Shown here: piece by piece, positions 1-9,185 of the stretch
Layout of the letters: every line of letters starts with the position of its first letter
Position numbering within the stretch: the first letter of the stretch is position 1
Source of the DNA: Dechloromonas sp. HYN0024
GTDB lineage: Bacteria > Pseudomonadota > Gammaproteobacteria > Burkholderiales > Rhodocyclaceae
NCBI RefSeq assembly: GCF_003441615.1
Contig: NZ_CP031842.1
Coordinates: 1,816,501 to 1,880,500 of the forward strand
DNA: 64,000 nucleotides
Direction of reading: 5' to 3'
The notes under the pieces: generated by a model
Databases searched by the model: none
Seen by the model: only the letters and a program-made list of their open reading frames with translations
Told to the model about the DNA's origin: nothing
Made by a program: the position numbers and the translations under genes

Positions 1-2
1 TG

Positions 3-296
3 CTCGGGCTTTCCGTCATGCCGGCTGGTGCGATTCCGCCCAACCCGCAGGAACTGTTGAGCCGCCTGGCTTTCGGCAATCTGCTGAACGATGCGCGCGA
101 GCGATTCGATATCGTGCTTATCGACACCCCCGATGCCAGCCGCAGCGCCGATGTCGAAACGATTGCCACCCGTGCCGGTGCGGCCTTGGCCGTAAGCCGC
201 AAGCACTTCACCTCCACCCGCCGCCTGCAATTGCTTGTGGACTCGTTGCGCCAGGCGGGATCGCCAGTCGTCGGCGTGGTTCTCAACGAATTCTGA
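3..296 (+). CDS. EpsG/CpsD-type polysaccharide tyrosine autokinase, C-terminal part (cut by window edge)
   Basis: The reading frame is open from the window edge (first full codon at 3), so this is the 3' end of a longer gene. The last 97 codons contain the end of a BY-kinase P-loop domain: a Walker B-like strand followed by DTPD (residues IVLIDTPDASRSADVE), then an LAVSRKHFTS strand and the VVGVVLNEF ending typical of CpsD/CapB/EpsG kinases. Such kinases sit at the inner membrane and control chain length and polymerisation of exopolysaccharide together with a Wzc/EpsF-type partner, which would lie upstream of the window. It is followed 20 bp later by exosortase B, the arrangement seen in xrtB-linked EPS loci. 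The usual Tyr-rich tail is missing, as in EpsG proteins. Confidence 0.8.
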   Translation, partial: LGLSVMPAGAIPPNPQELLSRLAFGNLLNDARERFDIVLIDTPDASRSADVETIATRAGAALAVSRKHFTSTRRLQLLVDSLRQAGSPVVGVVLNEF

Positions 297-316
297 CGCG
301 ACCGGATCGATCAGTC

Positions 317-1222
317 ATGGCCCAATCCACTAACGCCCTGCGTGCCCCCGGCACTAGCCAGCCACCAGGCTGGTATGGCTGGATAATTGTTGGACTAGGG
401 CTGTGCGCCATGTATGCGCCAAGCTTTATCGATCTGTTCCGCAGCATCTGGCGCACTGAAACCCAGGCCCATGGCCCCATCGTTCTTGCCATATCCTGCT
501 GGTTGCTTTACCAGAAATGGCCGGCCATGTGGGAAGCAAGCAAAGGCCAGCAGACCTCGCCTTGGGGTTGGCCGACATTTTTCATTGGACTTCTGCTCTA
601 TTTGATTGGTCGGTCGCAGGACATCCTGATTTTCGAAATCGGCTCCCTCATCTGGCTGCTGGCCGCCGTGTTCCTGCTGCTGCGGGGCAGCGCAGCAATA
701 AAGACACAGTGGTTTCCGCTGTTCTTCATGCTATTCATGATCCCCCTGCCCGGCCCCCTAGTCGATGCTGTCACCATGCCCATGAAAATGGCTGTCTCCT
801 ACGTTGCCGAGCAGGCTCTCTACTGGGCGGACTATCCAATCGCCCGGCAGGGCGTCATCCTGCAAATCGGTCAGTACAAGTTGCTGGTCGCTGATGCCTG
901 CGCTGGCTTGCATACGCTATTTACGCTTGAAGCCCTCGGCCTGCTCTATCTCAATCTGGTGCGGCACGACTCATTGTTCCGAAATGTCACCCTGGCCGTA
1001 TTCATCGTCCCAATTTCTTTCTCGGCCAACGTAATCCGCGTCATGGTACTCACGCTGATTACTTACTACTTCGGGGACGCCGCCGGGCAAGGCTTCCTGC
1101 ACGGCTTTGCTGGCATGGTGCTGTTTCTGACTGCGCTACTACTAATTATCGGCGTCGATACCCTGCTCCAGTTTTCCGTAAAGTTCCGCGGTGCAGAGCA
1201 GCGCCAATCAACCAGGCAATGA
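317..1222 (+). CDS. xrtB: Exosortase B
   Basis: This 301-residue polytopic inner-membrane protein is a transpeptidase-like enzyme expected to cleave PEP-CTERM sorting signals. About eight hydrophobic segments are visible. The catalytic triad of the exosortase/archaeosortase family is intact: Cys195 in VADACAGLHTL, Arg241 in SANVIRVMVL and His262 in FLHGFAGM. The B subtype is assigned because the next gene is a separate EpsI protein (in exosortase A the EpsI domain is fused) and because EpsL- and EpsA-like partners are in the same window. Its likely substrates here are the four PEP-CTERM proteins starting at 15563, 16080, 17166 and 43104. Confidence 0.9.
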   Translation: MAQSTNALRAPGTSQPPGWYGWIIVGLGLCAMYAPSFIDLFRSIWRTETQAHGPIVLAISCWLLYQKWPAMWEASKGQQTSPWGWPTFFIGLLLYLIGRSQDILIFEIGSLIWLLAAVFLLLRGSAAIKTQWFPLFFMLFMIPLPGPLVDAVTMPMKMAVSYVAEQALYWADYPIARQGVILQIGQYKLLVADACAGLHTLFTLEALGLLYLNLVRHDSLFRNVTLAVFIVPISFSANVIRVMVLTLITYYFGDAAGQGFLHGFAGMVLFLTALLLIIGVDTLLQFSVKFRGAEQRQSTRQ

Positions 1223-1226
1223 TGCA

Positions 1227-1919
1227 ATGATCCATCTGATCAAGTACCTCCTCCTTTTTGTACTGATGGCTGCCACCTCCGGCATGGCCGTGGCCTTGCG
1301 ACCGACACACCGGATTGCCGACGATACCGCACCAGTGAATCTGGACGCGATGATCCCGAAAGCCTTTGGCGAATGGCGGGAAGAACCCCAAAACACCGCC
1401 CAGATCGTCGATGCCCAGCAAAAGCAAGTGATTGATCGGATCTACGCCCAGACACTATCGCGCAACTACATCAATGCCAATGGCTACCGGATGATGCTCT
1501 CCATCGCCTATGGCAAGGATCAGGACGACTCCCACCAGGTCCATAAGCCAGAAATTTGCTATCCGGCCCAAGGGTTCATATTGAAAAGCAAGCGGTACGA
1601 CCACGTCGACACCGGCTTTGGGTCGATTTCCGTCACACGTGTCGAAACCAGCCTGGGATCGCGCAATGAACCCATCACCTACTGGATAACGGTCGGTGAC
1701 CGCGTTGTCGGCCCCCGACTCGACAAGAAACTGGTGGAAATGAGCTACGGCCTGCGCGGACAGATTCCCGACGGAATGCTCGTCCGGATATCTTCCATTG
1801 ATCCTGAATCACCACACGCGTTCCAGATACAAAACCAGTTCTTAACCGAAATGCTAACCAGCAGTAGCCCGCAAACCCGGCAAAGAATCATCGGCACCCC
1901 CAAGCGAGAACAGCAATGA
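1227..1919 (+). CDS. epsI: EpsI family protein associated with exosortase B
   Basis: A 230-residue protein with one N-terminal membrane anchor ([21 protein letters not shown]) and a periplasmic domain. The domain carries the EpsI-family signatures: AFGEWREE near residue 50, [23 protein letters not shown] in the middle with an invariant-looking Cys, and a WITVGDRV strand. An in-frame ATG at 1191 lies inside xrtB; the ATG at 1227 is preferred because it directly precedes the hydrophobic anchor and lies 4 bp after the xrtB stop. The biochemical role of EpsI is not established; in all xrtB loci it accompanies the sortase and EPS genes. Its stop overlaps the gmd start by 4 bp (ATGA). Confidence 0.85.
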   Translation: MIHLIKYLLLFVLMAATSGMAVALRPTHRIADDTAPVNLDAMIPKAFGEWREEPQNTAQIVDAQQKQVIDRIYAQTLSRNYINANGYRMMLSIAYGKDQDDSHQVHKPEICYPAQGFILKSKRYDHVDTGFGSISVTRVETSLGSRNEPITYWITVGDRVVGPRLDKKLVEMSYGLRGQIPDGMLVRISSIDPESPHAFQIQNQFLTEMLTSSSPQTRQRIIGTPKREQQ

Positions 1920-3001
1920 CCAAAAAAGCACTCATCACCGGCGTCACGGGCCAGGACGGCGCCTACCTCGCCGAATTGCTGCTCAAAAAGGGCTATGAAG
2001 TCCACGGCATCAAACGCCGTGCCTCGCTCTTCAACACGGATCGTATCGACCACCTGTACCAGGATCCGCATGTCGAAAACAAGAATTTCATCCTGCACTA
2101 CGGCGACCTGACCGACTCGACCAACCTGATCCGCATCATCCAGCTCGTCCAGCCTGATGAAATCTACAACCTGGCTGCCATGAGCCACGTTGCAGTCAGC
2201 TTCGAAACCCCGGAATACACCGCCAACGCCGACGGCATCGGCACCCTGCGCATCCTCGAAGCCATCCGCATCCTCGGCCTGGAAAAAAAGACCAGGTTCT
2301 ACCAGGCCAGCACCAGCGAACTCTACGGCCTCGTCCAGGAAATCCCGCAGAAGGAAACCACCCCCTTCTACCCGCGCAGCCCCTATGCAGTGGCCAAGAT
2401 GTACGCCTACTGGATCACCGTAAACTACCGGGAAGCCTACGGCATATATGCCTGCAACGGCATCCTGTTCAACCACGAATCCCCCCTTCGCGGCGAAACC
2501 TTCGTCACCCGAAAGATCACCCGCGCCCTCGCACGCATAAAGCTCAACCTGCAGGACTGTCTCTATCTCGGCAACATGGATTCCCTGCGCGACTGGGGCC
2601 ATGCCAAGGACTACGTCGAGATGCAATGGTTGATGCTGCAACAAGAGCACCCTGAAGACTTTGTGATCGCCACCGGAATCCAGTTCAGCGTCCGCGAATT
2701 CGTCGACGCAGCCGCGCGCGAACTCGGCATCCAGATCACCTGGCAAGGCTTGGGCGTGGAAGAAACCGGCGCTGACCAGCACGGCAATGTCATTGTCAGG
2801 ATCGACCCGCGCTACTTCCGCCCGACGGAAGTCGAAACCCTGCTCGGCGACCCCACCAATGCCCGCGAAAAACTCGGCTGGACGCCAAAGACCAGTTTCC
2901 AGGAACTCGTCTCCGAAATGGTCCGCGAAGACCTGAAGAGCGCTGAGCGTGATGAACTGGTCAAGAAACACGGCTATGCTGCCTTCGATTACCACGAATA
3001 A
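1916..3001 (+). CDS. gmd: GDP-mannose 4,6-dehydratase
   Basis: A 361-residue cytoplasmic short-chain dehydrogenase/reductase of normal Gmd length. It converts GDP-D-mannose to GDP-4-keto-6-deoxymannose, the first step to GDP-L-fucose. Visible motifs are the N-terminal nucleotide-binding glycine motif [12 protein letters not shown], the ASTSELYG substrate strand, and the catalytic YxxK (YAVAK) within [12 protein letters not shown], followed by [13 protein letters not shown], which is characteristic of Gmd. It overlaps epsI by 4 bp and is followed 13 bp later by the fucose synthase gene, so the two form the usual Gmd-Fcl pair. Confidence 0.95.
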   Translation: MTKKALITGVTGQDGAYLAELLLKKGYEVHGIKRRASLFNTDRIDHLYQDPHVENKNFILHYGDLTDSTNLIRIIQLVQPDEIYNLAAMSHVAVSFETPEYTANADGIGTLRILEAIRILGLEKKTRFYQASTSELYGLVQEIPQKETTPFYPRSPYAVAKMYAYWITVNYREAYGIYACNGILFNHESPLRGETFVTRKITRALARIKLNLQDCLYLGNMDSLRDWGHAKDYVEMQWLMLQQEHPEDFVIATGIQFSVREFVDAAARELGIQITWQGLGVEETGADQHGNVIVRIDPRYFRPTEVETLLGDPTNAREKLGWTPKTSFQELVSEMVREDLKSAERDELVKKHGYAAFDYHE

Positions 3002-3014
3002 ATCTAACGTCATC

Positions 3015-3995
3015 ATGGACAAGCAAGCAAAAATCTACGTTGCTGGTCACCTGGGCCTCGTCGGCTCGGCCATCGTGCGCAACCTGCAGGAGAAAGGCTA
3101 CGCCAACCTCTTGCTGCGCACCCGTGCAGAACTCGACCTGACCAACCAGGCCGCAACCGATGCCTTCTTCGACCAGGAAAAACCGGACTACGTCTTCCTT
3201 GCCGCGGCCAAAGTCGGCGGCATACTCGCCAACAACAACTTCCCGGCGGAATTCATCCGCGACAACCTGGTCATTCAGAACAACGTCATCCACGCCGCAT
3301 ACGTAAATGGTGTCTTTCGCCTGATGTTCCTCGGCTCCAGCTGCATCTACCCCAAGCTGGCGCAGCAGCCGATGAAAGAAGAATACCTGCTCACAGGCCC
3401 GCTCGAAGAAACCAACCGCCCCTACGCCCTGGCCAAGATCGCCGGCATCGAAATGTGCTGGAGCTACAACCGCCAATACGGCACCCAGTACCTCGCCGCC
3501 ATGCCGACCAACCTCTACGGCCCCGGCGACAACTACCACCCGGAAAACAGCCACGTCATCCCGGCGTTGATCCGCAAATTCCACGAAGCCAAAATCGCCA
3601 ATGCCCCCACTGTCACCGTTTGGGGCACTGGCACACCGAAGCGCGAATTCCTCTACAGCGAAGACATGGCCGACGCCTGCGTCTACCTGATGAACCTGCC
3701 GGATGACGAATACAACGCCTACCTGGGCAGCGATAAAGCCAAGAACGGAACCTTTACTCCACCGGTCATCAATATCGGCGTCGGGGAAGATGTCACCATC
3801 GCAGAACTGGCCAAAGCGGTGAAAACAGCCATCGGCTTTACGGGCAGAATCGTTTTTGACACCAGCAAGCCTGATGGCACACCGCGCAAGCTTCTCGACG
3901 TTTCTCGCCTGAAGAATTCCGGCTGGGAAGCATCGACGCAACTTACGCAGGGCCTGCAGCAAGCCTACGCCGACTTCCTGGCCGCAAACCCTTAA
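3015..3995 (+). CDS. fcl: GDP-L-fucose synthase (GDP-4-keto-6-deoxymannose epimerase/reductase)
   Basis: A 326-residue SDR enzyme that turns the Gmd product into GDP-L-fucose with NADPH. The N-terminus has the GHLGLVGSA dinucleotide fold. The active-site strand LGSSCIYP and the YxxK (YALAKIAG) are intact, and the [28 protein letters not shown] stretch is typical for WcaG/Fcl. The frame is open further upstream, overlapping gmd, but ATG 3015 gives the standard N-terminus [12 protein letters not shown]. Together with gmd it implies that fucose, or a related deoxyhexose, is part of this EPS. Confidence 0.95.
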   Translation: MDKQAKIYVAGHLGLVGSAIVRNLQEKGYANLLLRTRAELDLTNQAATDAFFDQEKPDYVFLAAAKVGGILANNNFPAEFIRDNLVIQNNVIHAAYVNGVFRLMFLGSSCIYPKLAQQPMKEEYLLTGPLEETNRPYALAKIAGIEMCWSYNRQYGTQYLAAMPTNLYGPGDNYHPENSHVIPALIRKFHEAKIANAPTVTVWGTGTPKREFLYSEDMADACVYLMNLPDDEYNAYLGSDKAKNGTFTPPVINIGVGEDVTIAELAKAVKTAIGFTGRIVFDTSKPDGTPRKLLDVSRLKNSGWEASTQLTQGLQQAYADFLAANP

Positions 3996-4017
3996 CCGGG
4001 CTGCCACGAGCATTTGC

Positions 4018-4950
4018 ATGACGAATCGAACCCCGCCGGAAATCAGCGTCTGTGTCTGCACCTACAAGCGGCCTTCGCTGCTCCAGCAACTGCTTGAAAG
4101 TCTCGCCCAACAAAACCTCTCGCTATCAAGGTTTGAAATTATTGTAGTCGATAACGATGCAAGCGGCTCCGCTCGCCAAATCGTTGAACAGGTTGCACAG
4201 CGATTTCCAGAACTAGCCATTCGCTACGAAATCGAAACGAACCAAGGAATATCCTACGCACGTAACAGAACCGTTTCGCTAGCCACCGGTCAGTTTCTCG
4301 CCTTCATTGATGACGATGAATGGGCGGTCGACAACTGGTTAACCGACTTGATGGCTTGCATCAAAGCAAGTGGGGCCGATGCCGTACTCGGTCCGGTGAT
4401 CCCACAGTATCCTGCAGACTCCCATGCCTGGGCGATCAAGAGCAGATTCTTTGAGCGCCCGAGATTTGCAACGGGAACTATGATCGGTTGTGATACCTGT
4501 CGTACGGGAAATGCCCTCGTCAGGGCAGACCGGTTAAATGCCAGGCAACCCCACCCTTTCGACGAGCGCCTTGCCCTTTCGGGCGGCGAGGATCACGATT
4601 TCTTCAAATGGTGCGCTAGCGAAGGCGGCCGCTTCGTCTGGTGCGACACCGCAGAGGTCAACGAAGCCGTTCCCCTGCACCGACAAGACCTGCGGTTCAT
4701 TCTCGAACGCTGCTTTCGGACATCAACGCGCTACTGGCGAGATGAATATGCCGTACGTTCCCAATGGTGGGCACTCTACAAAGCCATTGCAGGATTGATC
4801 GGAGGGCCCAGTCTTATCCTGCTGGGCGTCCTGTTGCTCCCTTTTGGCCTGGGTAAAACGATACGCACCTGGGGCAAGGGCATAAATGGCCTGGGCCGGG
4901 TCGCCGCACTTCGCAATGTTCCGCTCGTCGGTTATGGCAAGCACCCATGA
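4018..4950 (+). CDS. Glycosyltransferase family 2
   Basis: A 310-residue GT-A fold transferase. The N-terminal domain starts ISVCVCTYKRPSLLQQLLESL, followed by VVDNDASG and the metal-binding DxD region AFIDDDEWAVDNW near residue 100. The acceptor-side motif GGEDHDFFKW lies near residue 195. The C-terminal 60 residues hold a hydrophobic stretch (AGLIGGPSLILLGVLLLPFGLG), so the enzyme is probably membrane-attached. It presumably adds one sugar to the lipid-linked repeat unit; donor and linkage cannot be told from the sequence. The next frame begins directly after its stop. Confidence 0.85.
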   Translation: MTNRTPPEISVCVCTYKRPSLLQQLLESLAQQNLSLSRFEIIVVDNDASGSARQIVEQVAQRFPELAIRYEIETNQGISYARNRTVSLATGQFLAFIDDDEWAVDNWLTDLMACIKASGADAVLGPVIPQYPADSHAWAIKSRFFERPRFATGTMIGCDTCRTGNALVRADRLNARQPHPFDERLALSGGEDHDFFKWCASEGGRFVWCDTAEVNEAVPLHRQDLRFILERCFRTSTRYWRDEYAVRSQWWALYKAIAGLIGGPSLILLGVLLLPFGLGKTIRTWGKGINGLGRVAALRNVPLVGYGKHP

Positions 4951-6491
4951 ATGGCTTTTTTGTTTTCCCCGAGTCGAACCAGATGGAAGGGCTTGCCCGT
5001 GTCGTCAGATAGTGTCTCGTCCCGCAGTGCCATAGCACTCCTGTGGGGAACTGGCGGAGCGATTGGAAAGATTGCCGGCCAACTCGTCGTTCAGATCACA
5101 CTGGCCCGCATTCTCGATCCGGTCGCCTTCGGCCAATATGCAGCAGTACTGACAGTCGTCGGTCTTGGATATATCCTCGCCGATGCCGGTTTCGGCTCCG
5201 CGCTCGTACAAAAAGAAAAGCTGGACTCCACCGATGTTAGCTTGGCATTGGGCTGGTCACTTGTGTTCGCAGGCATCGTGGCCTTTCTGATGATCGCTTT
5301 GGCCCCTGTACTTGCGCATCAGTTTGGCGATGCTTCCCTTGAACCTCTGTTCATCGTCTGCGCCATTCTCATCCCGTTTCAGATCATTTTGAATCTTTCT
5401 TCCAGCCTACTGCGTCGCGATCTGCACATGCGCGGCCTGCAGATTATTCAGGTGATTTCGTACACATTTTTTTTGGCGGTGTCGCTACCACGCTAGCGAT
5501 AACCGGTTATGGCGTATGGAGTCTGGTTGCCGGCTTCGGAGCACAAACTCTCTTTTCGCTGGTAGCGACCTATTCGTTGGCCAGACATACCCTTCGACCG
5601 CGTCTCCGCGGTGATCTGAAATTGATGCTGTTTGGAATGAAATCATTGGCTAACGAGATTACTAGCTGGTCGATGGATAACCTAGATCGCTTTTTGGTAG
5701 GTAAATTATGGGGCGTTTTCTCGCTGGGCCTTTACTCGGTCGCCTTCAACCTCTCCAAAGCCCCCTCTGGGCTGCTAATCAGCACGGCCCAAAGTATCGC
5801 TTTCGCAAGCGCCGCACGACTGCATGGCAATCCGGTAGCCGTCCGCAAGGGGTTTCTGGTGGTGATGGCCGCCATCGCTCTTGCCACCTTGCCTGTATTT
5901 GTTCTCGTCGCCTTCGAATCCGAGACCGTCCTATATATTGTCTACGGTGCAAAGTGGATAAAGGCTGCTCCCTACATGACAGCACTGGCGCTTTCCATCC
6001 CCTTACTGTCGATGGGCTCAATCACCGCCGCGATATTGCGCGGCACAGGCGCTGCGGGAACCGAACTGGTCATTATGGTGACTTCAGCCATTGTCCTTTT
6101 GGGCAGTTACCTGATCTTGCGCGACGAATCGTTGGTGGTCGCCGTCTGGGCAGTTCCCCTAGCTTATCTGGTGCGTTTCCTGCTGCTGGTCGCAGCAATA
6201 CACAAGCGTCTCGAACTTCGTCTTGCTGACTTGCTGACTGCATTTCGCGGTCCGTTTGTACTGGCCCTGACTGGAATCCTGGTCACCGTACTGACCCATG
6301 ACATACCGCAGGCAGAAGTAATCGGCATGGGCATACTGCCGCCGCTTGCTGGCTGCTTAGCCATATTGGTGCTCCTCGCCTCGCGATTCAATTGGTGTCT
6401 TGGAGCACCACTGTCGGACATGCTCCGGGAAAAACTCTCAGCCGGTCGCCTTGGTTCGACCATTGCTTGGCTAGAAAGGGGCAAGCATTGA
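4951..6491 (+). pseudogene. wzx: Wzx-type polysaccharide flippase (MOP family), split by a frameshift in a T8 run
   Basis: Two adjacent frames encode consecutive parts of one lipopolysaccharide/EPS flippase. Frame 1 (4951-5496) carries the N-terminal helices (LLWGTGGAIGKIAGQLVVQITLARILDPVAFGQYA, VLTVVGLGYILADAGFGSALVQ) and stops soon after a run of eight T at 5467-5474. The family sequence resumes in frame 0 directly after that run with GGVATTLAITGYGVWSLVAG, and continues through the remaining helices to 6491. One extra T, or a -1 slip on TTT TTT TT, restores a single frame of about 500 residues, the normal size. The real start may be GTG 4999, which has GGAAGG 8-9 bases upstream. This may be a true mutation, transcriptional or translational slippage, or a homopolymer sequencing error. 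The product would flip the lipid-linked repeat unit across the inner membrane. Confidence 0.8.
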
Positions 6492-7765
6492 AAAATCAAA
6501 CTGCCGCAAGCAACGGAAACCCGGTGCAGTTCGGGCTTCCCATCTTGCCGCCCCGCCCGGCCACAGTCAGCAAGCGCAACCTGCCACCGTTTTCGTCGCT
6601 GCCGCTGCTCTTCCTAATCATGATCAAACCATTGACCGACGCCTTCTATGAAGTCGAGGCAGTGAAATACGGCTACATCCTGCTTCTAATTTTCGCATCA
6701 ATATTTGCAAAAATCGGCCAGACATTCAGCGGCGCCCCGGTAGACACTCGCAACAAATCACTGTTTGCCTATATCTGGTTGATCGCCTTCTACTTCGCCT
6801 TCTTGTTTGGGTTGGCAATCATCTACGGGGGTACCCTGGCGGAAATTTTCAAGATCATCAGTCCCTTCGTCTTCTTCGCGCTGGTGATCTACGCGACCGA
6901 CCGCTGGCTGATCTACGCGCTGGCGGCTGGTGCGGTACTGACCATCGTCGTCAATGCCGGGTTTCTGCCTTTCGATTACGGCTGGGTCACATGGGGAGCG
7001 GTAAAAACCTTCAAGGGTTATTACTTCTTCAAGACCGATCTGGCCTATGCGCTGAGTTTTTCAGTATTGATATACGCTTTCTATGCTCGAAACTCGATGA
7101 CCCCGATACTGGCAATGTTGATGCTGCTTGCCGCCGCAGAAGTCGTGCTGGCAAATTCCCGCCTTAACTATCTGACGTTTGCATGCGTGGCCATCTTCAT
7201 CGCCGCCAAGGGCGGTGTGAGTTTCCGCTCCATGGTTCGCTATAGCCTACTATTTGCTTTGCTAGGCGTAGTCATCGTGTTGCTGTATGACCCGACAAAA
7301 TTTCTCGGCTTTGACACAAGCAGCGAGGCTGGCTTCACGCAGGGGCGAAACGTAACATGGGGACACCTTTTCGAAGCATTGGCTAACTATTCACCTGTCG
7401 AGTGGCTGTTCGGAAAAGGCGCCTATGCCGATTTGATCGTTTCCATGGAAAACACGTCAATCGGGCAAGCAGTCCATAATGCCCATAACGAATATCTCCA
7501 CATGATCTTTACTCAGGGCATTTTGGGTTCAGGTCTGTACATTCTTCTCTGGTCAAGAACCTTCCGCATGTCGGACGTTCCTGATATGCCCGGGTGGGCC
7601 CGTGGCACCAGTGCCATCGCGCTATTTATGTTCATGCTCCAGGGCATGACCGCCGTGGTGTCGTCTTTTGCCACCAAAACCTGGCCATTGGTTATGGTGC
7701 TCCTGGCCTTGCGCAGTCTGACAACCGGTACTGACCAGAATAAGCCGTTCGTCTCGCCAACATGA
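6488..7765 (+). CDS. O-antigen ligase/Wzy-like EPS polymerase
   Basis: A polytopic membrane protein of about 425 residues with ten or more hydrophobic helices. A large periplasmic loop between about residues 280 and 350 contains the family-type stretch GRNVTWGHLFEALANYSPVEWLFGKGAY and the conserved-looking NAHNEYLHMIFTQGILG. This is the pattern of the O-antigen ligase/WaaL-Wzy superfamily, and in a Wzx/Wzy-type locus it most likely polymerises repeat units in the periplasm. The start is TTG 6488, overlapping the flippase stop (TTGA) and preceded by AAAGGGG. The in-frame ATG at 6392 lies far inside the flippase and is less likely. Ligase and polymerase cannot be told apart from sequence alone. 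Confidence 0.8.
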   Translation: MKNQTAASNGNPVQFGLPILPPRPATVSKRNLPPFSSLPLLFLIMIKPLTDAFYEVEAVKYGYILLLIFASIFAKIGQTFSGAPVDTRNKSLFAYIWLIAFYFAFLFGLAIIYGGTLAEIFKIISPFVFFALVIYATDRWLIYALAAGAVLTIVVNAGFLPFDYGWVTWGAVKTFKGYYFFKTDLAYALSFSVLIYAFYARNSMTPILAMLMLLAAAEVVLANSRLNYLTFACVAIFIAAKGGVSFRSMVRYSLLFALLGVVIVLLYDPTKFLGFDTSSEAGFTQGRNVTWGHLFEALANYSPVEWLFGKGAYADLIVSMENTSIGQAVHNAHNEYLHMIFTQGILGSGLYILLWSRTFRMSDVPDMPGWARGTSAIALFMFMLQGMTAVVSSFATKTWPLVMVLLALRSLTTGTDQNKPFVSPT

Positions 7766-8997
7766 AAACACCTTGGTGCCTGTTATCGGTTTTTCTGGCG
7801 ACCGCTGTTGTCAATGTTGCTACTGCAGAAGATTCGCTGACGCTCGGGTTCCACGCCCACAATCCGAACCACATTGAGGCTGCAGCGAGAGCCGGGTATG
7901 CAGCCATTCGGCTATGGGACACCGGCACCGACTGGTCTAGCATCAAACCGCAGCGGGAACAGTGGAATTTCGAGCGCATAGACGCCTACCTGGCCGCCAG
8001 CGAAAAAGCCCATCTGAAAATTCTCTGGACCCTCGGCAGTACGCCACGCTGGGCCTCGGCGCGACCAAACGAGAGGTGCGCCTATGGCCTTGGCTGCGCC
8101 GCCGAACCAGCAAATATTGAGGACTGGCGACGGTATGTCAGGACCGTGGCTACGACATTTCGTGGCCGTATCGAATGTTACGAACCCTGGAATGAAGTGA
8201 GCTTTCCGAGTGACCCTATTTTCAGGTTACCTGGAACAGGGGGCGACCCAAGTCAGTTTTTTTCAGGTTCTGTTGAAGCCATGGTCAATCTCACCCGCGT
8301 GGCCTATGAGGAAATAAAGCAGGTTGATCCACAGGCATGCGTGTTATCACCATCATTCCACTCATCTGGCAACTGGGCTGAAAAACTCGATCGTTTTCTT
8401 GCCGCAGGAGGAGGACGATATTTCGATGTCGTCAGCCAGCACTTTTACTTTGGAGAAGAACCGGAACGCATTGTTCCAACCATCAGGGCAATGAAACAAG
8501 TGCTGGCAAAACACAAACTCAGCCATTTGCCAATCTGGAATAGCGAGACCGGTTGGCCGTTTTTGGAGCAACGTCCAAAATGGCCCAAGCTGTCTTTGGA
8601 AGAGTTGGTATATGCCGTGACCCTGCGAACCTACCTGCTGAACCGTTCGGAAGGCGTATCCCGAATTTACTGGTATGCATGGGATAACAAAGGCATGGGG
8701 TTCTTCGATACAGGCACGAATATCGACTTCGGTAGTGCCGCCGCTTCTGCTGCCATACATCTATTGGACGGCGTCGAATCTGCAAGCTGTGAAGTCAATG
8801 GACTTTTATGGCAATGCCACGTAGCAACGAGGCAAAAACGCTTCAAGGTGCTGTGGCTTTCCGGAAATAACGTCGAACCCGTTTTAGTCACATTCAAGGA
8901 CAAGGGCATTCGCTGGGGGCGTAGACCGGAAGTCCTGCCCGCGGGCCAAAAAATCGCACTCGATGGCCGCCCAGTTATCGTTGAAGAAAATTATTAG
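7762..8997 (+). CDS. Secreted clan GH-A glycoside hydrolase (GH39/PslG-like)
   Basis: A 411-residue protein with a Sec signal peptide (cleavage after about ATA at 22). It has a TIM-barrel glycosidase pattern: LGFHAHNP, IRLWDTGTDWSSI, LWTLGSTPRWAS, then the acid/base Glu145 in YEPWNEV and the nucleophile Glu262 in IWNSETGWPF. This double-Glu arrangement is that of clan GH-A, and the overall layout resembles GH39 enzymes such as PslG, which act in the periplasm on the polymer of their own operon. It overlaps the polymerase gene by 4 bp. It is probably an EPS-trimming or EPS-releasing hydrolase; substrate unknown. Confidence 0.75.
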   Translation: MKTPWCLLSVFLATAVVNVATAEDSLTLGFHAHNPNHIEAAARAGYAAIRLWDTGTDWSSIKPQREQWNFERIDAYLAASEKAHLKILWTLGSTPRWASARPNERCAYGLGCAAEPANIEDWRRYVRTVATTFRGRIECYEPWNEVSFPSDPIFRLPGTGGDPSQFFSGSVEAMVNLTRVAYEEIKQVDPQACVLSPSFHSSGNWAEKLDRFLAAGGGRYFDVVSQHFYFGEEPERIVPTIRAMKQVLAKHKLSHLPIWNSETGWPFLEQRPKWPKLSLEELVYAVTLRTYLLNRSEGVSRIYWYAWDNKGMGFFDTGTNIDFGSAAASAAIHLLDGVESASCEVNGLLWQCHVATRQKRFKVLWLSGNNVEPVLVTFKDKGIRWGRRPEVLPAGQKIALDGRPVIVEENY

Positions 8998-9185
8998 TCA
9001 AGAAATTACGCGTCAATAATTTTGATAGCGATGGCTGAATTCACGTGCTTTTCATCTTGGCACGACAAAATTCAAAATTGAATTTCCCTTGTTTCCAAAG
9101 TTTCACAGCAAGCCGTTCAGGCGGTTTCCTAGCATGGACAAGGGCAAAGCATATTCACAATGAAATCAGAACAGAGTAATCAACG
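8998..9185. other. Intergenic region with an 18-bp inverted repeat
   Basis: The only sizeable gap inside the EPS operon. It contains a perfect inverted repeat AAATTCAA-AA-TTGAATTT at 9068-9085. A nine-codon frame (ATG 9160) ends in a TTGA overlap with the TTG start of the next gene. No convincing promoter boxes were recognised; an internal promoter or operator is possible. Confidence 0.4.

Noticed and set aside
1745..4061. Long open frames on the - strand opposite gmd and fcl (more than 360 codons each).
   Set aside because: They mirror the codon bias of the strongly supported + strand genes, contain no recognisable domain, and give compositionally odd proteins.
9056..9075. TTGGCACG, which looks like the -24 box of a sigma-54 promoter.
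   Set aside because: The -12 GC element is missing at the right spacing, so no sigma-54 promoter is claimed.
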